Shown piece after piece: positions 11,132 through 19,805 of a stretch of 19,805 nt of DNA. The notes below the pieces were generated by a model. It ran no database searches. It was not told the DNA's origin and saw only the letters and a program-made list of their open reading frames with translations. The first letter of the stretch is position 1. Each line of letters starts with the position of its first letter. Position numbers and translations under genes: made by a program. The stretch is from Hymenochaete sp. R1. Lineage: Eukaryota > Basidiomycota > Agaricomycetes > Hymenochaetales > Hymenochaetaceae. The stretch is from contig JAFREE010000275.1 of assembly GCA_019400425.1 (NCBI GenBank), positions 1 to 19,805 of the forward strand, read 5' to 3'.

Positions 11132-11961
11132 CTATGATTGTTTCTGAGCTCTCTTCCACTCCTTCTTTTGAGCAGATGCAGCACTTTTATTTCCAAAAAG
11201 AAATGTAGAAGTATGCTTATCTGCGCCGGTCTTTCTTGAGATTCGCGATGTACCCTCAAACAACGCCTGAACAATACATGTATAAACATCGACTCATCGA
11301 ACTATAATCAGAAAGTAACTCACTACCCAGGTCCCCCACAAACCGATCACAGTCGTAAGCACAAACACGGAAAATGGCAGGGCTCCCACCGTTTTTGTAT
11401 TATAGGAGACGAACGACGAAAGAAGGCAAGCTCCTGTGAGAGGTCCCAGAAGTGGATGGCCTAACGATCCTCGCCGAGTGCGAGACTCGAATATGTCTTC
11501 AGATGGAATCTAAGTACCAATATAGTTCAATTAGTAGTCTCGAAAAGGCACATGGAACGATGAACGTACATTCAATACGAGTGCCAACGCTACACCAAAA
11601 AGGAAGAAGGAAAAGTGAAATGCGAGGAAACGCTCGAGGGCAGTAAGGTCTCTTTCGGCGGCGAAGTCGGATGAAGCTGATAGAAAAAGAAGAAAACGTG
11701 GAAAGAGAAGCAGAACAGACGACACTACAGCCAAGCTGGACCATGATATAGCATTGAAAAAAATCAGCCCTGCAGATAGCAGCAAGCTACTTCAAATACT
11801 ACTGCTCACATTCCGGCTGAAGCCCATGCCCAAGCAGCTACTGTCCCATCATTGCTTTCGCCATGATCTTTATTACCAGCGGCTGAGTCTTCGGGACCAG
11901 ACTTAGAGCCGCTTTGGCGACGCTTCTCGCTGAGGTCATCGAGTTCAATGTCAGTGGTCAT
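11132..11961 (-). CDS. Unidentified multipass membrane protein (about 200-225 aa)
   Basis: Not recognised. Exons on the minus strand: 11961 to about 11810, 11769-11570, 11509-11324, 11266-11132. Exon 1 encodes an acidic/polar start ([15 protein letters not shown]) ending [11 protein letters not shown]. Exons 2 and 3 hold about four hydrophobic segments: [58 protein letters not shown] and [19 protein letters not shown]. The tail is basic ([11 protein letters not shown]). Junctions 2/3 and 3/4 are canonical and in phase. The exon 1/2 junction is unresolved: the obvious GTGAGC...CTGCAG splice leaves the sum one base off frame. Probably an endomembrane protein; function unknown. Divergent from SPT8 with a 169-nt gap. 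Confidence 0.65.
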
Positions 11962-12130
11962 GGTGAGAGTGAGGGCAAGGCAGGCTAGTCAGGCTTTGGA
12001 GCAACTTGCGTACGTGTACTTTCGGGATGACATCACGCGACGCGCTTAAATCATGTGACTTTTACGCGTACACAAACAACACCAACAGCCTCCCGTCTCA
12101 GGCTCAAACTCAAACTAATGACTGCTTCTC
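11962..12130. promoter_or_regulatory. Divergent promoter, membrane protein gene/SPT8
   Basis: 169 nt between two start codons. It contains GATGACATCACGCGACGCG near 12027-12045 and CATGTGACTT near 12053-12062 (E-box-like CATGTG), both plausible bZIP or bHLH sites. TTTAAG-type sequence rather than a clear TATA. The role is inferred from position. Confidence 0.4.
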
Positions 12131-15100
12131 ATGGCCGCCAGCGATTCTGAAGATGACGGAGACTTAAATGACGCGTTCGATGAAGCACCTAGCAGTGAAG
12201 TCGATGGCATTGTAGAAGACGATTTATTTGACGAAAACGCGGACGAGGGGACTGAGCAGGGCGATGTGGGTCGACGTCTTCTTCGTTTGAAAACATCACT
12301 CACACGTTTGCGCTTTTCTGAACAGAATTCTGGCTCAGACGATGACGATGACGACGCAGATGCAGACGCAGATGTGGACGGCGACGGCGACGGCGAAGCT
12401 GATGGGGATGGGGACGGCGATGGGGAAGGTGACGAAGACGAGGATGACGACGACGACGAAGACATGCCGGACACATCTCCTCTGCAGTCCCTCCAGATGC
12501 AGGAATCTATACCTGACATAAATTCTGGACCATCTCACCTCAGCTCCTCTGCAAAAGGTGAGTATATATCCCATTTCTCGTATTGTATCGTATTGAAGCG
12601 TGTTACTCAGAAGGGGGATCTCCGGAAGACCATGACAGCTCTATCAACCCAGCTCTCGAACGACGACGGCACATTCTCTCCACCGTGATACATCCTAGAT
12701 CATATACCGTTGAAGCCATCTGCGCCATCGCTCATCCCGAACCAACGCATTCGCTCGCCTCTTCGCTCTGTATGACGCACCTTCTCACCGGCTCGCACGA
12801 TGGTTATATTCGTGATTACGATGTGTTCGCTGCTGTGAATGGGAAGACGTTTCTCACTGCACCTCAGCGAGCGCACTGTGCTGTCGTCGAAAATACAATG
12901 AAAGCTGGGCATCTAAGAATGTGGTGGGAAAACCCAGGAGTAGCGCCTTCTCCGGATGCTGTCGTAGCAGATACATCAAGGTCTCCTGTGACGAGCCTCG
13001 CCATGCACTCGGACGCTCTGTGGGCTTTAGCAGGGACAGAGGTACTTCTTCTTCGCGCATTGCTCGCTTTGGGATGCTTCTCCTCAGCATGCTAACTCGA
13101 TATGCTTTCATTCAAACCAAGTAGAAGGGCCATATCAATTTGTTCACCGTCCGCCATGAACCTGGGCAGTTCATCACCGCGATGCACGGGCACCGCAACT
13201 ACGTTTCTTCGCTCGCAATGCAACATGATGAGATGGGATTTTTTAGCGCGGGGTGGGACGGCGACGTGTACGTGAGTATTTTCATCGTATTCTCCATACA
13301 TTCTACCCGCTGTTCTCGGAAAAGTAATGAGAAGATTGACACGAAACCCGTCAAATCTTCGACGTTCCTTTCTTCGCTGCCCTGCACTTCTCGATGGATC
13401 CGGATCCATGCATCTGCATCTGCATCTGTCTTCCTCGGCTGATTTGCACGAACCCCAACGGCTGCATCCGTGGACCCACTTAACTACCACATCCTATCCG
13501 ACTCCGATCGCACTTTTAAAACCAACCCTCCGTGCTCGGTCCTTCTTGGTACGGGTACGAAAGCAATGGGACCTGAATACGGGTCACCAAGTGCGCAAGT
13601 TTACGTCGACAGGTGCGCAAGTCGCCGTCGTGGCGGTACGCCCGGAAGGTCCCATCTTCCCTCCGCCCCCACCCCCGCCTCCTCCAACAGAGCAAGAAGA
13701 CAGCAAAGGCCTCATAGTCATGCAGAACAACGCACGGGACGCATATGATAACGGCGACGTCAAATCGGACGACGAGTATGATCCACTCTTTGACGAGGAA
13801 CCGGACGAGGCCGAAAACAATGCGGACCATTCAAATCCGAACGCAGGTTTGCCTCCGACGGGGGGTGGTGGGACCAGCAGCAGCAACATTACTTCCAAGG
13901 CTGGCGCTGGGACTGGTTCCGGGACCGCGGCGTCGGCGTCAGGCCGGCCTTTCAGCAATCTAATACCAAGCACCCACGCAAACCCCAACTCCAACCCACG
14001 CGGACCTCCGATTCTCAACTCGACAGCGTACAGCACGTACTCCGCAAATGTGCTGATGACTGCCTCCATTGATGGCTCGATCGTCCTGTGGGACCTGCGG
14101 GCTCAGGATAAAGGAAACGGGAGAGGCGTAGGCAGGCTAGAGACGAGTGGGAAAACACCGCCATGGTGTGTATCTGTGAGTGTGCACGTCCCGACGCGTT
14201 TTCCTGAAAAGAAAAGAAAAAATCATTTGATACTGGCGGTGTTATCTTTGAACTCCTTTTTGGATCCTGCGGTTTGGCGAGAGTCGCTGCCTCGCGTTCT
14301 TTCGTTGTCTTTCGCTTTTTGTTTTTTCGTGGATGGGCGAGCGCGTGGTCATCTGGTATGTCCCGACGGGACGGCGCGCGAGGGGCGAGGGGCGAGGGGC
14401 GTGCGTACGCCATGCACCCTCCCAACGCGCAGCATGCAGCGTCTCATGAGCACATCCTCCATGAACATCCTCCGGCCCATCCCCACCGTACTGCACTCTC
14501 CTTATCATTGCATTGCATCATTCTCCTTCCACCCTTTACCAATCTGGCAATCCAAGTCAAAATTTCCCGATGCACGAACTGACCTCACTGACCACTGCTT
14601 CTCCCGTCTTTCATATCATCCATCATCCATCATCCATCATCAAAATCAAAATCAACATCAACACCAACACCAACACCAATCGCCAGGCGTGCTGGTCAGC
14701 CGACGGTGGACAGATCTACGCCGGCCGTCGGAACTGCACCGTCGACGTCTGGGACACGCGCATGTTCTCTACAGCGTCCATGAATGCCAATACGGTCGAT
14801 GCTATAGGAAGTGGAAGTGGCGGCGGCGGTCAGACCGCGGGAGTGGAGAGCTGGCCGTCGCCGCGGCTGCTGAAAACGCTCCGAAACCCTATCAGCTCGG
14901 GCGCGGTGAGCTGCGTCGCCGCGTTCCCGGACGGGAGGCACGTCGCTGTGTGAGTCCTCTCCTCGCTTTTTTTCGTCTTTGTTCGTTGTTCGTTGTTCGT
15001 TCATCGTTCTTGTCCTTTCGGTCAATGCTTCTGCTTCCTTGAAAAGGGTTTCCTTTCGTTGTATGCGTTTGCGGGGACGGGGACGGGGCTTTGGCTTGCG

Positions 15101-16420
15101 GAGAGGAAGCCAGTATTAGTGCCAAGAAGATTGTGTCGAAAACACAAACACGGCGACTTGGTGAAAGTGTTAAGTGTTGGTTGGATAAATGATAATGGGA
15201 GCTTCCCGCTGAGCGGGCGCTTCGTTTCGTCCTCTGACCCGGCACGTCCTTCACTTTGACTCTTTTTCATAAACACCTTTGCCTTGCCCTTACCCTCGCC
15301 CTTGACCTCGCCCTTGCCACTTCGCCGTCCGACCTTCCGTCCCCAGCCCACAGCCAGCCTATCCCTATCCCTATCCCTCTTCCACTTCTTCATATCAAAT
15401 CCTCACTTCGATCTGAGCTGCGCTCCGTCTCGCTTTGTGCGTGCGTGCGTGCTTGCGGGTGTGTGTTTTATCCGCTGGTTTATACGGGGATGTATACGCA
15501 CCACACACACCACCGCACTAATTCATTCATTCCAGCCGCTCTTTGATTTTGATTTTGATTTTGATTTGATTTGGTTCGGTTCGGTTTGGTTCGATCTCCA
15601 CCGTTCGGTTTGCGTTGGCGTGACTCGACTCCAGTAACTAACTAACCAACTAATTCATCGATTCGATTTCTTCCTCCCCCCTTCACCTCCCCTATTCATT
15701 TCCCTTTTCTTCTTCTCTATCGTGTCTGGGGGAAAAATTGTTTGGCGCGTATTGGCGACGCTACGGATACTGATTTGACATTGATACTGATACTGATACT
15801 GATACGCCAACCCCCCCCCCCCCCCCCCAACACACATAGGGCGTCGAACGACAACATCCGGCTATGGAATGCGCGAGAATCGGGCGAGGAGGCGGAGATG
15901 TCCGGGAACGGGCCTGGATCTGGACGAGGCGGCTTCGGTGTCGGTGTCGGGGGCGGAGGCGGGGGAAGGCCAAGCAAGTCGTCTGGGGTGCCGTTCAAGA
16001 TCATCCCTGGACATCATGGAGGGATCATCTCGCAAATGTGTAAGTTTGTATGGATTGAACTTGGGGTTTGGGTTTGGGTTTGGGTGCCTGGAAGGGAAAC
16101 CTTGGGAGACGGGCTTCTCTGTCTTTTGTTTTCCTTTTTATACGGAGGAAAGGAGAAGAGAAGAAGTGGGGGGACCGAGGCCCCATTATCGTTATTATCT
16201 TTTTTTATTCTGTTTCTTCTTTTCATTACGATTTGAATTGGAACGTGGGCGATGGGGATATGGATATGGATATGGACGAAGGCTGACATGATTTTTTTTT
16301 GTATTGACTGCAGTGATTGACCCTGGGGCGAGGTTCATGGTGAGTGCGAGCAGTAACCGTGGGTGGTCTGGGGAGTCGACACGGGTTGTGTTAATACACG
16401 ATATCAAGCACATCGTATAA
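12131..16420 (+). CDS. SPT8: SAGA complex WD40 subunit Spt8
   Basis: Spt8 is a WD40 subunit of the SAGA coactivator that contacts TBP in the nucleus. Exons: 12131-12557, 12611-13041, 13125-13271, 13564-14175, 14687-14949, 15840-16039, 16314-16420, giving 728 residues. A highly acidic Asp/Glu repeat fills about residues 75-120, as in Spt8 N-termini. Then come SYTVEAICAIAHPEPTH, SLCMTHLLTGSHDGYIRDYD, AVNGKTFLTAPQR, RMWWENPG, GHINLFTVRHEPG and SAGWDGDVYQWDLNTG, characteristic of the family. An insert of about 120 residues (poly-Pro, acidic YDPLFDEEPDE, Gly/Ser/Asn-rich) interrupts the propeller before LMTASIDGSIVLWDLR. Last blades: ACWSADGGQIYAGRR, ASNDNIRLWN, ARFMVSASSNRGW, VVLIHDIKHIV. Introns 3-6 are unusually long. 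The exon 3 start could be 13129 instead of 13125 (one residue). Confidence 0.93.
13272..13563 (+). other. SPT8 intron 3 with palindrome and CATCTG repeat
   Basis: 292 nt, GTGAGT...GAAAG. Holds a 16-base perfect palindrome at 13394-13409 (two overlapping GGATCC halves) followed at once by GCATCT repeats (13410-13428). No coding signal supports an exon inside it. Confidence 0.7.
14176..14686 (+). other. SPT8 intron 4, 511 nt, low complexity
   Basis: Starts GTGAGT, ends CGCCAG. Contains a GAGGGGC triple repeat (about 14381-14400; possible G-quadruplex) and, before the acceptor, CATCAT, AAATCA and CAACAC repeats (about 14618-14678). No gene was recognised inside. Confidence 0.75.
14950..15839 (+). 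other. SPT8 intron 5, 890 nt, with C18 tract before the acceptor
   Basis: Starts GTGAGT, ends CACATAG. Contents in order: TTCGTTG repeats (14980-15000), a more complex island (about 15040-15250) with small hairpins such as CCCGCTGAGCGGG (15205-15217), CCCTTG/CTATCC repeats (15284-15380), GATTTT repeats (15543-15575), ACTGAT repeats (15766-15805), and 18 consecutive C (15811-15828). No convincing ORF or snoRNA was found. Confidence 0.75.
16040..16313 (+). other. SPT8 intron 6, 274 nt, with G-quadruplex motif
   Basis: Starts GTAAGT, ends CTGCAG. Four G-runs separated by TTT lie at 16063-16084, 23 nt from the donor, on the transcribed sense strand. GGATAT repeats (16254-16272) and a T9 run follow. 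Confidence 0.8.
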
Positions 16421-16731
16421 GAGAGAGAAGAAGATGATGATAATGAAAGATAAAACGTAAAAAGACATGTGTGAGTGAGTGAGTGAGTGAGTGAGCCATA
16501 GAGTTTAGAGAGAGACAACCAGACCAGAGGGAACTGTATACGCGCGCCATTCAGTCGGGTGTCCTCCCACATCCCATAAGTACCGCCCTCACTCCCTTCC
16601 CTTCTCCCCCGTCCCCGTCTAAGCCCCCCCACCACACACCTCCTCTTCCCCCCACGCCCGCTCCGTTTTTCTCTTTAAATCCAGTTTTTCTCTTTCTCGT
16701 TTTCTTTTTTTTTATTTCTGTGTCGTCAACA
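16421..16731. promoter_or_regulatory. SPT8 3' end, GTGA microsatellite and pyrimidine-rich promoter
   Basis: 311 nt. First part: SPT8 3' UTR with a six-unit GTGA repeat at about 16471-16495. Second part (about 16561-16720): a long C/T-rich tract on the plus strand leading to the next start codon, a common core-promoter feature of filamentous fungi, with TTTAAAT near 16674-16680. Confidence 0.5.
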
Positions 16732-19022
16732 ATGCCAAAGAGGTATTACAAGGAAGTAGCAGACGGCGCGCCCGGTGAGGATGACGCCCGTTACGGCGTG
16801 TACGCAAGCGCCAGCAATAGCAATAACAACAACGACGACGTCGATAACGACAACGACAACACCAACGACACCGACACTCACAACGACACTAGCGTTCCTT
16901 CGCCTGCGACGCCGTCATCGGAGCGTGTTCAACCTCAGCCCGCAGCAGCAGCAGCAACATCAACAGCAGCCCATCCGCAGACGCCTCAACATCATCCATA
17001 CTCGTACCCCCCTTCCGCATCGACGCCCACATACAATTATCCACCTCCAACATACCACTATCCTCCTCCTCCTCCACCAACCCACTACATCCAAGCACCC
17101 TATGGCGTCCCCGGTCCTTACATGCACCACCATCACCCGTCCTACGCAGGCCCCGGCCCAATGTCATCCATGCCTCCACCACCCCCTCCTCCGCTCGTGA
17201 TAGGCTCCCAACCACCCTACGGCGGCGCCCCTCCTCCACATCACCTCCACCTCCCCATCCCTCCCCCTCCACCCATGTACGGCACCCCAAGCCCATCGGC
17301 TCCCTCCATGTATGCTGCGGCGCCCGGTATGGGCCCGGGAGGAAGTGGGAGTGGGGCAGGTGGGGGGTACGGGTTGGCGCCGGCGATGTCGGCGCCTGCG
17401 CATTCGAGTTATGGTCCTGGTCCTGTGTACGGCTCGGCGCCTGTTCCGCCGCCTCATGGCGGCCATGGGCATGGACAAGGGGGCTCGTGGTTGCCTCCCG
17501 CGATGGCAACCCGTGGGTACCTCCCGAGCCCAGGCACCGCGTCGGACGTCGTGGGAGGCGTGCCCCCGCCGAGCTACGCGGGAGGCTCGGGTCCTCCGGG
17601 TCCTGCACCGTTCGGGTACGGTTCCCTGCGTGGTGGGGGTCAGCGTATAGGGGAAAACGGAGTGGATGGGGGTGAGGATGAGGAGGATGAAGAGGACGAA
17701 GAATCTGAGGACGAGGGCGATATCAACGATGAGAACCATACGTGGGCTCTTACGCCTGAGATGCGGGAGCAGCTGTTTAGGAATGTACATGGCCGGCGAC
17801 TTAACACGATGCAGCCTGTCTATCAGCTCCCTCACGACAGAGAGGAGGTCAAGGTAAGTCGCCGAATGTAATCTATCTATTACGCCACGTCTGACTCTGA
17901 GATCCTTCTAGCGACAAGAATACTTCCACAAGACGATGTATATGGTCATGGGCGACAAGAACCACGTCGGCCCGATCGAGGAGGTCCTCAGCGCACCCTC
18001 CGACCGACGCAGGCGCGTGCTCGATATCGGGTGCGGTGGGGGGATGTGGACGATCCAGATCGCGGACGAGTTCCCCGATGCAGAGGTCATCGGCTGCGAC
18101 CTAGCGCCCATTCAGCCAGAGTAAGTTCAAAACGAGCGCTCAGTCTTCTCTTGGTTGGGACATCGGACTGATGATGTGTTGTTTAGCATGGTTCCACCGA
18201 ACTGTACCTTCGAGCTCTTTGACGCTCAACTCAACCCGTATCCGGACGAATACTTCGACGTCGTACACGCTCGAGGAGTCCATACCGGGGTAAGTCCACG
18301 AGCACACGCCCTCTTCCACTCACTCACTCCTTCCAGATTAAGAATTACCCGCTCTTCCTCGAAGAAGTCGGTCGGATCCTCGCCCCAGGCGGACTCGTCA
18401 TCCTCGTCGAGTCCGAGGTGCGCCCAATGACCGAGCAGAAGCAAGGTATCGAGGCCGGTCCACGGGGCGGCGCGCCGGGCTGGCACGCTTTCTGGGAACA
18501 ATACCGCAGGTGCTTGAATGGCAACCACATCGACACGACGGTGCCGACGAGGCTGGGCCAGCTGTTGCGGGCGACGAACGCGTTTGAGGAGGTGCTCGCG
18601 AGGGAAGCGTGTTACCCTGTTGGGTTCTGGCCCAAAGGTGCGTGTTTTTTTTTCATGCATTGTCTTTTTTCTCTTGACTCGTCCAATCTCTAACATGCCT
18701 TTCGTTCTTTTTCCTCTTTGTTTCTTCGCCCATTCGCCAATTCATGTCTCGACGCGAAATCCGTCCCAACACACACGCAGAGGACAACCTCCTCGCTGTT
18801 GGCGAGCACGCTTGGATGGACCACGACCTGTTCATACCTGCTGTCAAGCCGCTGTTCCTGTCGTACGGCCTCTCTGAGTTCCGCGTCAAGATCCTCGTCG
18901 AGGACGCCCAGCAAGACCTGTACTACCCACTCACGAGGCCTTATGGGTGCGTGCACGTGAGTCAGGCGAGGAAGCGCGTGGATTACGTGCCGCCGCGGAG
19001 GAGGACGAGGAGGTTTAGGTGA
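16732..19022 (+). CDS. LaeA-like class I SAM-dependent methyltransferase with long Pro/Gly/Tyr-rich N-terminus
   Basis: Exons: 16732-17853, 17912-18120, 18187-18289, 18337-18637, 18781-19022, giving 658 residues. The first ~320 residues are low complexity: Asn/Asp-rich, poly-Ala, many PPPPP runs, His- and Tyr-containing repeats, Gly-rich, then an acidic block (EDEEDEEDEESEDEGD). The catalytic domain follows: YQLPHDREEVKRQEYFHKTM, motif I VLDIGCGGGMW (410-420), DEFPDAEVIGCDLAPIQPD, VPPNCTFELFDAQLNPYPD, YFDVVHARGVHTGIKNYP, APGGLVILVE. This order is that of the LaeA/TAM-like fungal methyltransferases. The substrate is unknown; LaeA proteins are nuclear regulators, but most paralogues are uncharacterised. 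The C-terminus is basic (PPRRRTRRFR). The ATG has a CAACAATG context. No core motif looks broken. Confidence 0.88.
16810..16895 (+). repeat. Coding AAC/GAC trinucleotide-like repeat
   Basis: Imperfect AAC, GAC and ACA repeats encoding an Asn/Asp/Thr-rich segment near the methyltransferase N-terminus. Likely length-variable between strains (inference). Confidence 0.6.
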
Positions 19023-19646
19023 GGGGGGTTGGGGGTAGGGGTAGTGAGATTGGGACGAGGGAGGAGAGTCTTCTTTCTTTTAAATAAAAGCTTCAGCTCG
19101 TCTGTCCAGTGTCCAGTGTATAAACAAACACCTCGCTTTCTGTTCTTTTTTCTTTTATCGTTGTCGTTGACGTGCACGTCTCCGAGTCTTCTCTCCCCTC
19201 TCCTCTCTTTCTTCCGTACCCCACCGCGAATCTCGTGAATCTTGTAACATCTATATTGTACATAACTTTGAACTTGAACCTCGTCTCGTCTATCGAAAAA
19301 AAGCTCGTCTTTTCTTTTCTCTTTTCTCTTTTCTTTTCTTGCTCTCTTGTCCTGTTTTCTTGTCCTGTTTTCTTGTCCTGTTCTCCTGTTCTCCTATCAA
19401 ATGGATTTACTTTTCGCTTTTTGCTGTTCTTTCCTTCTCTCTCTCTTCCCAAGCAAGCTTAAGTACTACCAACTCGAAACTGGACGTCGTGGCGAATTGG
19501 CGAATTGGCGGATAGGCCTGGGGTGAAGGGAGCAAGAGCTTTGTGTATTACTATTACTATTCGTGAGTGTATCACTGTATGCAGTAGATACTGACAGCAC
19601 TAGTCCTTGCGTCTCGGAAAACCCCAACCCTAACTAACTCAACTCA
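19023..19646. other. Methyltransferase 3' region and spacer, pyrimidine-rich
   Basis: No gene seen. AATAAA at 19083-19088 may act as polyadenylation signal, 61 nt after the stop. A long T/C-rich stretch covers about 19298-19450. The last part (19490-19646) has GAATTGGC and CTCAA direct repeats. Open frames here are short and compositionally biased. Confidence 0.6.
19345..19383 (+). repeat. Three-copy 13-nt tandem repeat
   Basis: Unit TCTTGTCCTGTTT, repeated three times (last base differs in copy 3), followed by degenerate TCCTGTTC units. It lies within a pyrimidine tract. Confidence 0.8.
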
Positions 19647-19682
19647 ACTCAGCCACCCCGACGACGCACCAAAACACAAACC
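19647..19682 (+). promoter_or_regulatory. Conserved U6 upstream element, copy 2
   Basis: Plus-strand partner of the block at 110-145, 34 of 36 identical, here 48-83 nt upstream of the U6 start (11 nt farther than copy 1). A second shared block, TCCTCCTCGTCGGCAC at 19691-19706, is three bases longer than in copy 1. Confidence 0.6.
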
Positions 19683-19729
19683 AAGCTCCATCCTCCTCGT
19701 CGGCACTCTGTCACTGACCACTGGCTACT

Positions 19730-19805
19730 GTCCCCTTCGGGGTGACATACATAAAATTGGAACTATACAGAGAAGATTAGCATGGCCCCTGCACAAGGAT
19801 GACAC
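19730..19805 (+). ncRNA. U6: U6 spliceosomal snRNA, 3'-truncated by window edge
   Basis: Starts with the GTCCCCTTCGGGG stem-loop and carries the ACAGAGA box (about 19779-19785), AGCATGGCCCCTGC and GGATGACAC. It is identical to copy 1 over all 73 shared bases. The 3' part and terminator are outside the window. With copy 1 it forms an inverted pair facing outward. Confidence 0.95.

Noticed and set aside
12115..12519. Ser/Pro-rich 134-codon frame on the minus strand
   Set aside because: Mirror image of the Asp/Glu repeat of SPT8.
13327..15042. 571-codon open frame on the plus strand
   Set aside because: It reads through SPT8 exon 4 in the right frame, but its two ends are intron sequence; family matches stop at the splice sites 13564 and 14175.
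15040..15250. Possible intronic snoRNA in SPT8 intron 5
   Set aside because: Small hairpins and an ATGATAA/CTGA pair were seen, but no proper C/D or H/ACA boxes with terminal stem.
16889..17608. 239-codon open frame on the minus strand
   Set aside because: Antisense shadow of the GC-rich, Pro/Gly-coding methyltransferase exon 1; no recognisable protein features.
19618..19640. Telomere-like CCCTAA sequence near the right end
   Set aside because: Only one partial unit, inside a spacer before a U6 gene; not an array.

Overview
This window is a gene-dense piece of a filamentous fungal nuclear genome, most likely a basidiomycete (Agaricomycete-like). The grounds are eight eukaryotic protein genes split by about 43 mostly 47-70 nt introns, branch sites close to CTNAY, short intergenic gaps, and products that read like fungal orthologues. 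No transposon, CRISPR array, tRNA or bacterial operon structure was seen. All gene models were built by hand: splice sites were chosen so that reading frames join and family motifs are restored, and the exon lengths of each model except the four-exon membrane protein sum to a multiple of three.

Layout from left to right: a U6 snRNA gene on the minus strand running off the left edge; a weak three-exon minus-strand candidate (235-722); mitochondrial GTP:AMP phosphotransferase / adenylate kinase (+, 689-1817); MSS51-like COX1 translational activator (-, 2082-3840); HIS3 imidazoleglycerol-phosphate dehydratase (+, 4044-4927); a 16-exon membrane-anchored M13 (neprilysin-type) metallopeptidase (-, 5111-8646); SRP54, the GTPase of the signal recognition particle (+, 8887-10994); an unidentified multipass membrane protein (-, 11132-11961); SPT8, a WD40 subunit of the SAGA coactivator (+, 12131-16420); a LaeA-like class I methyltransferase with a very long Pro/Gly/Tyr-rich N-terminus (+, 16732-19022); and a second U6 snRNA gene on the plus strand running off the right edge.

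From adenylate kinase to SPT8 the genes alternate strand, giving convergent 3' ends and short divergent promoters (MSS51/HIS3, M13/SRP54, membrane protein/SPT8). The genes do not form one pathway: they cover mitochondrial nucleotide metabolism and COX1 expression, histidine synthesis, secretion, extracellular or vacuolar proteolysis, transcription, and a regulatory-type methyltransferase.

The most unusual features concern splicing and RNA genes: a HIS3 intron that restores the catalytic metal motif only if spliced AT-AC; an 8-nt microexon in the M13 peptidase; GC-AG introns in adenylate kinase and SRP54; SPT8 introns that jump from 53-83 nt to 274-890 nt and are filled with simple repeats and G-quadruplex motifs; and two identical, outward-facing U6 copies at the window ends sharing a 36-nt upstream block.
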